This document shows, piece after piece, positions 9,598 to 23,100 of a stretch of 64,000 bases of DNA. How positions within the stretch are numbered: the stretch's first letter is position 1; every line of letters starts with the position of its first letter. The stretch is from Seiridium cupressi (taxonomy: Eukaryota; Ascomycota; Sordariomycetes; Amphisphaeriales; Sporocadaceae), in NCBI GenBank assembly GCA_036674765.1, contig JARVKI010000008.1:434001-498000 (forward strand), in the 5' to 3' direction. Made by a program: the position numbers and the translations under genes. A model generated the notes under the pieces. It made no database searches. It saw only the letters and a program-made list of their open reading frames with translations, and was not told the origin of the DNA.

Positions 9598-12249
9598 ATG
9601 CTCCTCCGGACTTACTCGTATGGCGCAATGTTCGTAATGTTGTCATGCTTGAGAATCGTTCGGCTATCTTTGGCGCATTGCGTCGACTACACTAGAGGAG
9701 CAGGAGTATTCGGAGTCTTGTAATTACTTGTTGAAAACTCGTCATGATTTACATTGAATAACCATGTCATGGAGCTTCTTTGAGCCTGGGTAGGAGGAAT
9801 GTAATTTTAGAGACTGTAATATTCGACTTATTCATCAAATACAGTTAGCAATTGCAGGAGGAGCAACGAGGATCTCCCAAACTGATATATAATCTGCGGC
9901 TAGTGTCAACTAGCATCTGCAGTGGCGACCCACCTTATATCATACCTACCGATCAGCGGCTCATGGGATGTCCAACCATGGAATTCTGTCGTCAAATGCT
10001 GAGTGGCTCGCAGCCACGACTCCTACAACCTCCGTCTCGCTAGATCCTACAAGTGACGACCAGGGACCCAGTATACTATTCCGTAGTCGGAAACATAGTG
10101 CGCACGGAGAGGACAAGCTTTTTGGGGGTGGATGCAAAATTGACATCATCGCTGCTATTATTACACAGCCCCAGAGCTCGGTTGTTGATTTACTGCTTAC
10201 AACGGATTCATCCTGCGATATGCCGTCGTTATGGGGCGAACACAATCAAGCCGATGCGTGCTGAAAAGCCTCGATGCTATTGGGTGATTGTTTCTTTCCC
10301 TTTTGGTCAAGCGACACGCAGTGGCAGCTGTAGTAGCTTCGGAAGTCGCTTGAGGTCCCTGGTTTAGCTGACAGTCCGTAGTATGCAACCACATCTCTAC
10401 GTTATGTGGTTTATGAAGCCTTGCCAGCCTCGGCGATTGAGTGGCCAGCAATACTGATTTTCCGTTGTAGTGGCTTTAGCGATTAATCTTCTGCAGGTCC
10501 CATCTGCAAAGGCTTTGTCCCTGTCGGGCTTGTTTGCAGTTAGTTGCCATAGCACAATCTGGCTCCAGTGAAAAACAGCCCTTCAATTGCCGAAGCTATA
10601 ATTAATACCCAGCAGTGTCAATCACCACTACTGCCGAAGTGTACACTCGTGGGCCCAGGGTTGATTGTTCTAGATTTTTAACCCGACACGACTAGATCGC
10701 CAAGAGACCTTGAGGGCCGAATCCCTACTCGACGTCACTACTACCTACGTTGGCACTGCGCCGTTCGCTACTATCCTTCTGTGGAGTTATGTCGGTCCCG
10801 CGAAGATGGTGGCTTGGCATCGCCTTTCACCCTGTCACCTACAACCTAACTCCTATGTACTTTAGTGGACAGCGTAGCCTAAGGCCTATACCCCGACAAG
10901 GTCCTGACATGAACAGAACACTGCTGGTCATCATGTCCACAACCCGGCATCGTCACTCATAGCAAAATGGAGATGGAAGGATTCACGTTCAACATCGCGA
11001 AACAACCGATTATCGGCTATTGACTCCGCTTATCATACAGGAGCATGCGGCTACGAGGGTGAAACTTGCCTAGGCAAGCCAGAATGCAAGAACCCTAGGA
11101 TTCATTGATTGTACAATCAAGCCCAAGGCCGCCAACAGTGTCGCGACCGCGCTGGCAGGTGCTGCTTGGTAAGCGTGGAAGTCAGCCTGGGCAAAAGAGG
11201 AATCAAATGCAATTTCAGTTGGCCGCCGAATCTGGATGCGTCAGACTTACTCAGTCAACTTGAAACAGAATAATTTGTCTACTTGCTGACAGACGGAGTG
11301 ATCACCTTTCGGTCCAAGAGGCGATTGGCGCGTGCGTACGATGCGACCGCACAATGCACCCAACAATGAGGTCCGCTCGTAAGTCCAGCACAGTGCCCCT
11401 GAGAAATCCGCGACGTGGATTTGCACTAGCTGAGCCCGGAGCTGACGTTGAAAATTCCCCAGCTGGGGGCTGCGTGCCATTCTGATTCGCAAACAGCCAC
11501 CTGTGCGCAAGGCAAGCTACATTGTTGATCGCTGGGCATTCACCTACCTAAGATCAACCACCGTTGGATCGGGGTCCCGCCTGAGCGTACAGGGGCGGTT
11601 GTGCGTGCAGGGGGTTTGCAGGTCGCAGTTCTATACTTAAATGATCGGCCAAGGGAAGTGTGGGCCTCACTGCCACCAGCCCATGCTTGCGGACTCGCCC
11701 GTACTCATCATTTTCTTGGCAGATAATGTCGTCAATTGATTCTGTTCCATGTTGGAGGGAACACTCTGCCACGGCAGAGGATTCTCACCGGACTCGACAT
11801 GGTTTTCGGGGCTCTTACAGATGAAGCTGATTCTCAGTCGACGGACCCGACCACACGTGGAGAAATGATAGACACAGGGCTTCCCTACAGACGGCTACTG
11901 TTCCCTGGCCTCTATGATGAATGAGGATTTCAGCGTCCCTCTCAACCTTAGTCAGGACAATCCTCCCCGGGATTCATGGGCACTCGTGGTGTGGGATGCC
12001 CCCATGCTGTCCTCTTGCAGATGCGTGGGTAGATCGATGATGCAGAAGAGTTACACACTCTCCATTACGGAGGGCATCGAGTATATTAATCCCTTTTCTC
12101 TCGGCTTGATTTCCAAACTTATCATTCATCATTCACAACAACCACAACTACAACTATAACAACAACAACAACAACAACCAACAACCAACAGCACTTTCCA
12201 ATTTTATACACAACAAAACACACAGAAGACACATCAACCATCAGACACA
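9598..12249. other. Long intergenic region with promoter of the downstream secreted-protein gene
   Basis: About 2.6 kb with no supportable gene. The last 170 bp look like a strong promoter and leader: TATATTAAT near 12082, a CT-rich stretch, then a CAA/CAAC-rich untranslated leader from about 12130 to 12245 with a run of CAA triplets. The leader leads directly into the ATG at 12250. Confidence 0.5.
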
Positions 12250-12687
12250 ATGAAGTACACAGCAGTTCTCGGTCTTTTCTTCGCCGCCATCGCCGTGGCC
12301 GATCTTCCCTACGGTATGCCCGGAGACAAGAGGGAGAATGAGCATTCCCTTCCAGCTCCTCCTCCGTGGACCGCCCCGGGTACTGGAGAGCCCACTGGTA
12401 CAGGCCAACACCATCCTCACCCAACCGGCGGCCCCTATCCAACTGGATTCCCTCATCACACTGGAGGCCCTCACCCCACTGGGACTGGCGGTGGCAAGCC
12501 GATGCACACAGTCGTTAAGAAGGCCAACCCCAAGCACACAACCTTGAAGACAGTCACTGGTCCAGGTGGCCCGAAAGGCACCGGACCCGGAGGTCATGGA
12601 CATCACACCGGGACAGGTTCCGGGCCCAAGCCTACAGGAGATCACACCTGGACGATGCCCGAGAAGCCTACGGCCCCCGCCTTCTAA
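12250..12687 (+). CDS. Small secreted His/Pro/Gly/Thr-rich protein
   Basis: A single-exon gene of 145 residues. It starts with a clear signal peptide (MKYTAVLGLFFAAIAVADLP, cleavage likely after the second Ala-Val-Ala), followed by a Lys-Arg site (GDKRE) that a Kex2-type protease could cut. The mature part is low-complexity and rich in Gly, Pro, His and Thr, with recurring HPTGG, PYPTG, HHTGG and HPTGTG units, and has no cysteines. It resembles uncharacterised fungal secreted proteins or cell-wall-associated peptides; the many His residues could bind metal ions. No enzyme motif is visible. A CAA-rich leader and a TATA-like element upstream suggest high expression. Confidence 0.75.
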   Translation: MKYTAVLGLFFAAIAVADLPYGMPGDKRENEHSLPAPPPWTAPGTGEPTGTGQHHPHPTGGPYPTGFPHHTGGPHPTGTGGGKPMHTVVKKANPKHTTLKTVTGPGGPKGTGPGGHGHHTGTGSGPKPTGDHTWTMPEKPTAPAF

Positions 12688-14114
12688 GATGTTGGCTCCT
12701 TTCGAGCTACGATTCAGACGGCAAGAGGTAAACACTACCACTTAATTAGATCTATATCATAAACATGGCTAACAGGAATTATTCAGATATTGGCCAGCCG
12801 GAATGATCAGAGCACGAACGCAGCTTTGAACAGCCTCGGATATCTTCTGCCATGATTTCATTTTTTTTTTGAGTCTGGACGCAACATCGGATGGAAGCGA
12901 GTTGATATTTGTTTTGGATGGAATTTGAATACCCCATTTTCAGAAAGGGCTTTGGCATCACCTGCATAGTCATTTGTCTCGTCACTAGCGGTGCATATTT
13001 TCAATATCTTGTTTCTAGCCGGGTCGCATCTCCTTTGTCAATTTTTATTCTGGGAAATGGAAGTTTGGAGCAAAAGGTTTTCCGTGGGGAAGAGGATAGA
13101 TCTTCTTTGGCGCTGGAAAGCAGAGAGGACATGAGCGGGACAAGGCTTTTTCTTTTTAGGGGCTTTGGTCAACCGCTCAGGCGTGATAGGTAGAGATGAG
13201 AGAGAATTCGACGCTGTTCACTGAGAACCTTCCCAAAGCTCGACGAGCTCTGATTTCGTGCCCTGGCGATAGTGTCATGAGAATGCTGACTACTACCAAT
13301 TCAAGCTAAGCGATACGAGCGGAAACAGTGGAAGAGGTGCCACCATGCAAGGGCAACAGTGCATATAGTGAGCACTGCAGCAGTGGTGCCATGATCCTGG
13401 CGCATGCGGCCCCCTGACTAGACTAGGAAGCATGACTGCGAGATAAGGAAATGGAGAAACAACGAAACAATCTGTCCTCTAATGCCAAAAGTTAGACCGA
13501 CACTGTCAGATCAATCCAGCCACATTATGAGGAAAATGACGCGTCGCACCATCCATGGCGCAGGAACGGGCGGTATGTATTGGCCGGACCCGCATGGGCC
13601 GACAATCCTTATTCCTACGCGGCTTTATAATAGTGCCGGGGGCTGAAAAGACATGCATACTCATGGAGCCGACCATTTAGCGATGGCTTGAGGGCTTTTC
13701 GTCTGGTTATCTCTGTTCGATAGTAAGATGCAGTAAAACATGAATAGTGAATTGAAGTTTCTGGGAAGGATTCCAAGATTGGCTTTTATTTTTATCGAGA
13801 CGGGTTTCTGGTAGATTAAATATGATAAATGTAGAAATCCTCAGTCTTGCCTCTTCAACCATGCGGAGTAATCTAACTATTATGCTCGTGCTTCATCCGC
13901 ACAGTCCCCTCGTTTGGCCTGCCGGGAGGCGGTACCAGCTTGTAATAGTCGAACGGCCTTCGATCGTATACAATAAATATTTGGGAAAAACATATTAGCG
14001 AACACACCTCACAAAAACGAACACAGAAAGATGGACCACAGGTATGAAGTGAAAAAATGAACCCTACGCTGGCCACCAAAAGTGAGCATTCTTGTCATAA
14101 ACATCTCTCTGCGC
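12688..14114. other. Intergenic region
   Basis: Begins with AT-rich sequence typical of a 3' untranslated region, including a run of ten or more T at about 12860. I see no further gene. Confidence 0.45.
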
Positions 14115-15030
14115 CTACGGCACAATCAGCTTCATGATCTCATCCGGTAAGCCTAATCCCTCACCTAGGAGCTTGTCCGAAATAGCCCTCGTCACCTCGG
14201 CGTCCAGGACGATGCTATACTCGTCAGGAGTACGCTCGGGCTCCGTCTCGGACCAGTCATTGCCGAAGAACTTGAACTTGACCTCGACAATGTCCACGAA
14301 CCCAGCCTCGGCCGGGTAATCCTTGTACTTGCGGGAGACCTCGATATCGCAAGGTGCACGAACTTGTGCAGCGCCATGTCGCGGCGCGTGTTGTCGTCCG
14401 AGTCGATGTTGAGCATTCGATCCTGATACTCAAACCAGCCGCCGGGCTGGAGATTGGCGTCGGTCTTGCGTACGACGTCCATGTGCTTGACGTAGCACGT
14501 AAACATGAGCCGAGCGTGAATGAAGTTGAACGGTGCATCGTGCACCCACTCGTCTTCCGCATCCTCTCGTACGGACGAGAAGTTCGGGGCCTGGTGCGCT
14601 CTATCGGGTTGGATGAGAGTCAAATCGGACCCGACCACCTGTGAGGCCGGATGCCTCTTAGCGTATTATATAGCCCAGATCTCTATGCATTTCTCTGAGT
14701 GAGCTATAGTCATTCGGTAGATATAACTTTGGGAGTCCTACCAGTTCCTGTGCCAATATCCAGCACGCGGAGCGGATCGCCCTTGACAGGAGCGAGATGA
14801 AGCACATCATCGGGGGCTGCAGACCGAGTATGTGGATCTTGGAGCATGTGTAGCATGAGGCTGCAGCCCCTGTACGACGCAAAGTCCAAGCGGTCCTGCT
14901 CAACTGCATCGTTTGGAAGAAAGTACCTGTCCGGCTTGTAGTTCTGCCAGATCCTGCCCTTCTCCTCTACTGATAATGGATCAGCTATCGTGTTACCCGA
15001 GTAAAGTCTCCGTAGCGTTGAACTAAGGGT
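14115..15030 (-). pseudogene. LaeA-like SAM-dependent methyltransferase, inactivated
   Basis: The protein order of fungal LaeA-like methyltransferases can be followed from about 15030: SVEEKGRIWQNYKPDRYFLP, then DAVEQDRLDFASYRG, then motif I LDIGTGTE, an intron (14741-14683), IWAI, and then a TAA at 14668-14666. After that stop the same frame continues with YAKRHPASQVVGSDLTLIQP and FNFIHARLMFTCYVKHMDVV down to ALHKFVHL. Near 14350 the frame changes, with loss of some residues, to EVSRKYKDYPAEAGFVDIVE and FKFFGNDW, ending at 14115. So one nonsense codon and one frameshifting deletion break the gene. The intact family comprises SAM-binding regulators or tailoring methyltransferases. The N-terminal exon is unclear. 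Confidence 0.7.
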
Positions 15031-16493
15031 TCGTTCTTAACAGCCACATATCCGTCCTATACTACCTGATCTGGAACATAATAATTCGTAACATTATCTG
15101 GCAGGGGCGATCTTGACTTTCAATGGTAAGGTGGGACCCATGGGCTTGAGGACGGTAAGGTGAGCTCATCGTTATGAGTTGCGAAGGGAACAGCACGGGC
15201 GCGCCTTGGAATGGCGAGTAAGTAGGCAGTACCAGCAGCATGAGTGTGCAAAATATGAGATTGATGAGGAGTATTGATTGATTTTTATCAGGGGCCTTCA
15301 GAGCCATGTGGCACCTATAGCAGCTCTTGAATCAGTTCCTGTTCCAACATGTCTCGTATTCTACTTTGCTGCAATGGACTGACCAAATCCGAATCATCCG
15401 AATTACCTACTGTGTGACCTTCCATTGTAGAAGTTTACAAGAGTTTAACAGTTTAGTCTGAGGCCGGGATCGATTGAAATGAGTCGAGGTTAGTTTACTG
15501 CCCTCAGCAGCATCTGCTGGTCAAAATAGTAACGCATGCTGAAAAGGATGTACATTTAGCTTAGAAGTTCAGACTAAAACTACCTCTTTCCTCGAATGCC
15601 AACCTTATATTAAAAACAGAGTCTTAAGGAACCTGCAGTGTTTCTTACAAGGATCCCCTTGCAGCCCACAGGTTGTGCGACATGACGCGCAGCAAGCACA
15701 GCAGGTAACGGCCGCTCAAGCCCGAGCCAGCATTGTGCTGGTCAGCCGGTACCAAATCTCAGCACTGAGTCCCGACAGCCGCCTTCCCCTAACACAAGAA
15801 CTAAGCTGCCACCAAAGGGGGCAGGGGGAGAGCACATGCTAATTTTGTGTTTCATGCGCTGCCAATACCGCTGTTCCATCCACTTACGGTTACAAGTCTG
15901 TCATAAAATGTCACATTAACCAATGCCAACGACCCTTTTCGACGTGTTTTGTTAAATTGACGCAGCGATTTGTTCGAATAAGTCTATCTCACATAAAAGC
16001 ACATAGACAAGTTCGAACATGGTAGGTACGTGTATACATTATGCCATTGGGCACGTTGTATGTATTGGTCTGTATTTAGTGCCAAAACAGACTAAGGTTA
16101 CATTATATCCGATCTTCGAAACGCAACTGATCAAATTAGCCTAAACCTAAGTGAGCTCACCCTTGGAATGCTTTTCACCCTTTCCTGTCTTGGCCAACGA
16201 ATGGTCCCAAAAGACGCTTCAGTGAGGGACATGTCCCGTCTCGAAAAACCAAATTCTGGGCTGCATAGAATAGCCGATACTCTAAACTCTATTGATGCAC
16301 TATCATTTAATCTCTATCCGTTCATGCTACATCCGATGAAACCGGCCACCTTGGCACGTTCTTGACTCCGCCATGCCATCTATTGTTGCTCGACAAGCTT
16401 TGAAACCACATGATAATGCGACTGAACTCCACGCTGTCGTCCCTTTGATTATCCCATACAAGACTGTCGTCCCTTTTCATACCGCGGCTTCAT
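15031..16493. other. Intergenic region between the methyltransferase relic and tps2
   Basis: No gene that I can support. It includes the putative 5' end of the methyltransferase relic and the 3' flank of tps2. A 13-bp direct repeat (CTGTCGTCCCTTT) occurs near 16433 and 16464. Confidence 0.45.
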
Positions 16494-19400
16494 TCAAGCC
16501 TCTTCCGGGATGTGCCCTTCCAAGCTGGCCTTAGCAGCGAGGTTGTTCTGGCTCAGCAGGGTGTCTCCCTTCTCCCCACTGACACCAACATCAGCAAGAA
16601 GTGCCATACCCTCCACAACATCCTGGGGCTCTAGGACATGCCATTTAGCCAGGGTGACCTTGGTGCTCGCACCGACCGTGACGGTGAAAATGGTCTCTTC
16701 GCCCAGGGCAATGCCGCTTACGCCGTTAAGAGCTCGGAACATGTCCTCGTCTGTGAAGTCGTCTCCCATGCAGAGAGCGAATCCAAGGCCCCCCTTCTGA
16801 GATGCCTCTTCTGAACCCTCGAGATGGGAAATGTCCGTGTTGTAGCTGGCCACAAGGCGCTTGACAATCTCTCCCTTGTTGATGAACGTGGGACGGACCT
16901 CAATATTGGCCTTGCCCGGCATGACATCTACATCCCACTTCTTGCCAACAGTCGACTCTAGCTCCTTCTGAGCCTCACGCGCCGCATGAGCACCCTGTTC
17001 AGGATCAGCTTGCCGGTAGTGCCACGTTAGGGCACAGCGCTTCCGTTCTATGAAAGACCCTGTAACATGGTTAGTTTGAAGTATTTAACCTTCGTTCATT
17101 GTGACAGCTTACCGTGTACACGATCGGTGAACTTTTGGAATATGGCGACAACCTCTTCCTGCCATCCCATATCGAACTTCTCGGCAAGGTTCTCCCAAGT
17201 CGTCTCACCGGGATGTCTCATAAAGCTTCCGTGTTCGGCACTGAAACCCAACTCAGAGATGTGGCCCAGGTGCTGCTGCAAGAATTCCTGGTCACGGCCG
17301 GAGATGATCCAAACAGCGTTACGGTGATCTGCGGCCAGAGATTTCAGGGTCTGAATAACACGCTCCGAGGGGATCGCCGCACTAGGTTCCCTAACGATAG
17401 GTGTAAGCGTCCCGTCGTAGTCGAACATGAACAGCCGCTTATTAGCAGCACGGTATTGCTCTAGCATGGCAGTGCGGTCCAGCAGTGGTGTCGCAATAGC
17501 ATTGTGGGTACTGGCTAGAGTTCCTACCAGCTTACGGAGGAACTTGGTGCTCCAGGCTTGCACGTTGTGGGTGGTGACATGGTGGTACAGGTGCGATTGC
17601 ATAGCTTGGCGCTTCTCTTCCGACATGGTCAAGGCATCATTGATCTGTTTGGCCACGTCTGAGAGATCCCAAGGGTTGATGTGAATCGCATCCCGAAGAC
17701 TGCCTGCAGTACCACTGAACTCGGACAATATCAAGGGCCCGTGAGTATCGCGCTGGCAGACAACATATTCCAGACTGGTGGTGTTCATCCCATCTCGAAC
17801 GGAGGTAATGAGGCCAATATCAGCCGCCCTGAGGAGTGCGTAGTACTCGTCTTGGCTCAAATATTGAGGGAAGTGCTGCACGGGCGAGAACCCAAGACTG
17901 CCGTAGGTACCATTGATCTTCATGACCAACTCGTTGACCCTGCTGGCGATCTTGTTCTCGGATTCTCCGGCCTCCCCAATCGCTGTTGGCGACGTGACCT
18001 GAACGAGGACGACCTTTTCCGTCCATTCGGGGTAAAGCTCCAGGAATCTCTCGAATGCCATCAATTTTTGAGCCACACCGCGGACACTATCCAAACGGTC
18101 GCGGCCAACAATTATCTTCTTGTCACCGTAGAGTTTCTTTAGAGCGCCATATTTCTCGTTGACGGGTTCCGACCAAGCTATCTGCTGGCATTTGGCGGCA
18201 TCAATACCAATTGGGAAGACTCCCACTTCGACCCGGCTTCCGTATGCATCAACGCCCAGCGAATTGGATGGAAAATTCAAGATCCGAGTGCAGCAGCTGG
18301 AGAAGTGGCGGGAGTAACTGTAGGATTGAAACCCAATCAAGTTCGAGCCAAGAGCGCCCTCGAGTACCTCCTTTCTCCGGGGCAAGCAGCGAAGGAATTC
18401 ACTGCTGGGGAATGGGCAGTGGAGGAAGAAGGATATGTACATTTTCGGTGAACGTTGACGAAGCATGCTAGGAAGTAGCATAAGGTAGTAGTCGTGAATC
18501 ACAACAATGTCACCAGGTTTGTAGATTTCGATGATCTTGTTTGCAAACTTCAGGTTCGCCCGATAGTAGTCTGCCCACTGAATCCGCTCTGACCTTCCGT
18601 CTGTAGGCTCGTGTTGCTTGTAGTGGAGCAACGGGTACAGATTTTGGTCGGCATAACGCCTCCAGCGAGTCTGATCTTTGAGACGAATGCCCTCGTCGGT
18701 CTGCTCCTCATCATCGGATAGCCAGATGGGGACGGTTTTGATCATCTTGTGATGGGTGAGCTTTTGCTCAAGCTCTACCTGATGTTGGTGAGGAATCCAT
18801 AGGCCATCCTGCAGCGGCGGCGTCGGCGGCGACTGGCCGTCGAGGGGTACCGGTGCGGAAAGCGAATTGGCACCGTGGATGTTGCTCGTGTCTGGCGGGG
18901 TGTCCGGGGGAGACTGTGGATCGCTGGGGGTTTCTATATCACCAGTCCATGCCACCACGGTGTGATTCCATGGCGATTCGTCCGAGGACAGGTGGGCGAA
19001 GGAGTCAAACAGGGCGGACTGCCCACGTCTAGAGCCCAAATCCCAATCTCCTGCAGAGCGATACTTCACCGAGTACGGTAGCGTGAATGTGGTAGAGATG
19101 ATGTTGCCGCTCAAAGCTAGGTCAGGAACGGCGGCCTTGATGTCGCTGATGGACTCCCTCCTGCCCCTGGAGGAGAGGCTCATGCGCCGCAAGACCTCCT
19201 GATGTGACATGGCGCCCTTGGAAGCCTCCGTGGGAGAAGAGGCTCCAATATCGGGATTTGGGGTGACTTCGGTGGGTGATTGCACCTGAGGGGCGTTGGA
19301 GATCTTGCGAGGACGTCGGTCTGCCTTTTCGGGTTCTCGCGAGAAGTAGTTGGGGCTCTCTGGCTTCGGACTCGCTGGACTGTGGTTGCTCGACAGTGAA

Positions 19401-19585
19401 TGGTACGTGGACAAGTGTATGCCAGGCGTTACGGGGATGTTTGTGATGGATTCCCGTTGGTGGGCGGGCAAGTCCTCCTCGTCGGCGTTAGAGTCGTGAT
19501 CGGCCAGTGGCGATCTCGACGTGTCCTCGGATTCGTGAATGATGGCCTGAGGTCGTCCCCCCTTGGCAGAATTCTGGTCCGCCAT
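16494..19585 (-). CDS. tps2: Trehalose-6-phosphate phosphatase with GT20 domain (Tps2 type)
   Basis: Two exons (19585-17113 and 17059-16494, intron of 53 bp) encode 1012 residues. A Ser/Pro-rich disordered N-terminus of about 150 residues is followed by a glycosyltransferase family 20 (trehalose-phosphate synthase-like) domain with IHDYYLMLLP, FFLHCPFPSSE, GRDRLD and RDGMNTTSLEY. A C-terminal HAD phosphatase follows, with catalytic DYDGT near residue 722, ISGRD and, in exon 2, the metal-binding GDDFTDED. In yeast the orthologous Tps2 dephosphorylates trehalose-6-phosphate within the trehalose synthase complex in the cytosol, and its GT20 part is considered structural. All phosphatase motifs are intact. 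The enzyme supports stress tolerance, spore germination and carbon storage. Confidence 0.95.
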
Positions 19586-20120
19586 GATAGTTTAGCTTGA
19601 TGTGCTGCAAAGTTTACAGAGCACAATAGACTTCAGTTCTGCAATGGCGAGAAGCTGTGGGGAATTGCCAAGCAGCGCAATGGACGAGAAGGGGGTGGAA
19701 TGAGAAGAGGTGAGTGATCCTAAGGAGAGGGAAAATCAAGGCAGAGGAACGACTAGAAAAGGCCAGAAGTTTGGATGAGTAGGATCCGACAGATTTGGGA
19801 TACGACCAGGCGGTATGGGATAATAATGGGCAGTGTAACTTGGGCGTTCTTCCCGCTGGCGGCAAGGGTGTAACGGAGGACAGGTACCTCCCACCATGCA
19901 CCGAGCAGGAAGAGGAGAAGGAATAAATGCTAGTTAGACAAGTCTAGATTCTCTCCCACTCCACTTGCGTGTAGCAGCGCAGCCAGACAGAACAACCGGA
20001 TTTGGACAGCTCGTCTCTATGGTGGTTCTCTTGCTATCGCAACAAACGGCGCCAAGGGGCTGGCTGTTCCAAGGAACCAAAGCAAGCTACTTGATGGCAG
20101 CTGCAGCTGCAGCAGTGGGG
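19586..20120 (-). promoter_or_regulatory. Probable tps2 promoter with stress-element-like AGGGG sites
   Basis: The region upstream of tps2 contains AGGGG at 19690-19694 and at 20055-20059, matching the core of fungal stress-response elements known from yeast trehalose genes. The match is short and its use here is inferred. A CAGCTGCAGCTGCAG palindromic stretch lies at about 20098-20114. Confidence 0.3.
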
Positions 20121-23100
20121 CGTCACTAACGCCCGCGACTTGTTGAGGGCCTGGGGGTGGGAAGCGGGAGGTTTTGCTCCTGTGATCGAATCAAATCGTT
20201 CTGATCAAGGGTGTGGCCATGAAAACGCGGTGACGGCAGCAGACAAATTGATCGCTCGCCAGTGTGACCCGCTACCGAGCTCGAAGCAAGCTGCGAACAC
20301 GGCCCAGAGATGGAGAGAGGCTTGCAGAATGCATACAAGACTACATTGCAAGGCGGTCTGGTTGGTCTCGTAGATAAACCGTCGCATCCGCCAGCCATGG
20401 TTCCGTGTCTCGTCGCGTCTCTTTCGTCTCTTTCGTCTCTCCCTCCGTACAACAACTCTCCCAAGCTTCCCTCCTCCTCAAAAAGCACAACCTAGCAATG
20501 ACGACAGTGCGACCGGGAAGCTCTTCCCAGCGCCGGCAAACAGTGGGCGGGTAACGGGGTAACACAAAACGCAGTACGAGGATGTTTGGCTTCGCTCAGA
20601 ACGTACCTGGGAGTGACGTAACCGAGTGAGGGGTCGGCAAATGTTGTAATGCCACCGTCACACGCAGAACCGATCAGCAAAAGGATCAACAGGTCCCAGT
20701 GCGGCTCCAATTCGATCGGATCGTATTTTCGTCGGGACGAGGCTATCGAAACCGTGCCAACAAAAGGCTCGAAGAGAATTGGGAGAGGTTAGAAAAGGAG
20801 GAATACTAGCAATTGGGTCAGAACGGGAAACTTCCTCTCCCCTCACAGGAAAGAGGAAACGAGACTACATAAGTGCCAAATCTAACATGAACTAGTAGCA
20901 GTTCTGCTGTTGCCCACCTTTTGTCCCAATTAATTAGAGTTCAGAGGAAATGCCGCCTGGCCCAGACGACAGACGATAGCCCAGCGCCCAGCATTGATCA
21001 GGTGCCTGTTGATCTAGACTTCAGACCGACTGCAGACCGGGGCTCTCGTGGTGGGAAACTAGTAGAGAATAGACCGCCAACGGCCCGTCTCGTGCTTCCG
21101 ACTCCCAGGCTCTGCCAGGGGCCAGGGCGGCCAGGGGTCTGGGGTCTGCCAGCTTCCAAGGTCCACGGATGATGCTTCTGCCCACTTTCCTGGCCCCCTC
21201 GGCTTGTTGTTCTTGAACAATTCATTCTTCTAGATTCTTCTCGGACACTCTTATCAACAGTACGGCAGACAAGGACGAAGCAGGCTACAGGCTGGACAAG
21301 TATTTGCGCCATTTCTCTGCAACGAAATATGCGCGATAGTCTTACCCCCATAGTTCCATAGGGCCGAGATGGACCGACGGCCGCCACGTCTGCGCTGCGC
21401 TGCGACGCGACATGGATTTTCACAAATGGATTTTCCGTCTCGATCCCAATTGACAAGCTTCACATGGTGGGGGGATGGTGGGGTCCTGTCACCAAATGCC
21501 ATTAGCGGGATGACGCATGCACAATGCAGATGCCCAATCTTTGTCGGAAATTCTGACCAGATTTCCAAATACCTCGTTATGTTTCGTTGCAGCGCTGACT
21601 GAGCACCAAGCTTTGGTTCTCAATGAGGCTCAACTCAACAGCCATCATATTAGCTCATAGCTTCGGCCCACGTGGGCTTTAGTGCGCACCGTTAGGGATC
21701 GCTGCGCAATAGATCAGATGAGACTGCCTCCGTGAGTCGCTAGTTGTAGTCAGGATCAGAGTGGCTTTGACTGGCCTTAACAGCTTCAATTATCCGAACC
21801 CCCCGGCACCAACTAAAAATATCGTGGTTATTACCATACACTAAATCCCTGAGCCGCAACGCGACGTCTCATTCCCATGCGCGGCTGATAGCTGCACCTT
21901 ATAGAAGCCGCTATGAATAGATGCGGTGCAGAATTGTCGTAAGACGCTTTCGCCTAATGCGCTATGATCCTATATTTATAAGAAGCATATACCATTATCA
22001 CGACACAAACTTTCCGTTAAGCTTCGAGCAACGTCTCACTACCGAGGCGACATTTCGTGTGACGATTCACCCGATGTTTGGCAAGTGATGCCATGTGCGA
22101 CCTGTCAACATGTGAAACCTTTTGCCTGAATTGACTTTTGGTTTCGTTCGGGTAGAGAACGCCCTTGACATAGCAGTCTCATTTATATCTGCCTTGCACA
22201 GCACCGTACGGCCGCTAGTTGTTCCTCGTAGTAGGAATTAGGTCAGCAAAATCAACAATGTGGTACAGCCCAACCAGTAGGAGCCATGACAGAGAACGGA
22301 GTGGCCTGCCTCAACGGCACGCGTGGTGGCGTGCATCAACGCGATTCTTTGCGCTCAGCTGCAAAATCTATCTCCTAAATCATCTATACCCGAAAGTTTT
22401 GTACATATCGATCCTCCCACGTTATGCAGAAATGTAGTACCATTTCTCATTGGATGTTTAGCATGCCATATATGTTGAAAGGACTATCAGAGATCAGCCT
22501 GGGCAACCACGGTTGCATGTTGTTTGATGGAATTGGCATTGGCGCCAAATGAGCTGAAACTGACAAGAGCTCATAATTATAGCACAGCTAGTGGCATCCT
22601 GTGTGCTTGAGTGGCGTTTCAACTCGGAAGAACTAGCGGTGAGTCCTCTGATGACTTAGACGTAGACATGGCAAAAATATTGAATGAAACCTATAGATCC
22701 GTCGTTGAAGGTCGTATCAATGCGGTCACTTGATGCGGTCACTGGTTTAACGACTAGCATGCGGAGCAATAGGAGAACTACGGTCTCGTGATTTGAAAAA
22801 AAAAATTTAATACAACTGAAACAATGTGAGATGTATCCCTGGTGGAATTCTCAGAGGGAGTACCGGCCGAGTGGTAACGTTGTTTTCAGGAGCGGTCAAG
22901 CTCTATCCTATCCACAGTAGCCTCACCAACAAAGACGACAAAATAGGAAGGACGAAACGAGAAAAGAGTAAAATGACAGCCTGTTCGGTACGGCCGCAAG
23001 ACCCTGGGTGATGGGCAAAGGTCTCTGCTAGGACGAAACGGCGGTATACCACCACCTAATCAGACACTAATCTTATGATGTAGAAACCCAGGAAATCCAA

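Noticed and set aside
12909..13193. Plus-strand open frame of 94 codons after the His/Pro/Gly-rich gene
   Set aside because: Lies in the probable 3' untranslated region and encodes a low-quality, unrecognisable sequence.
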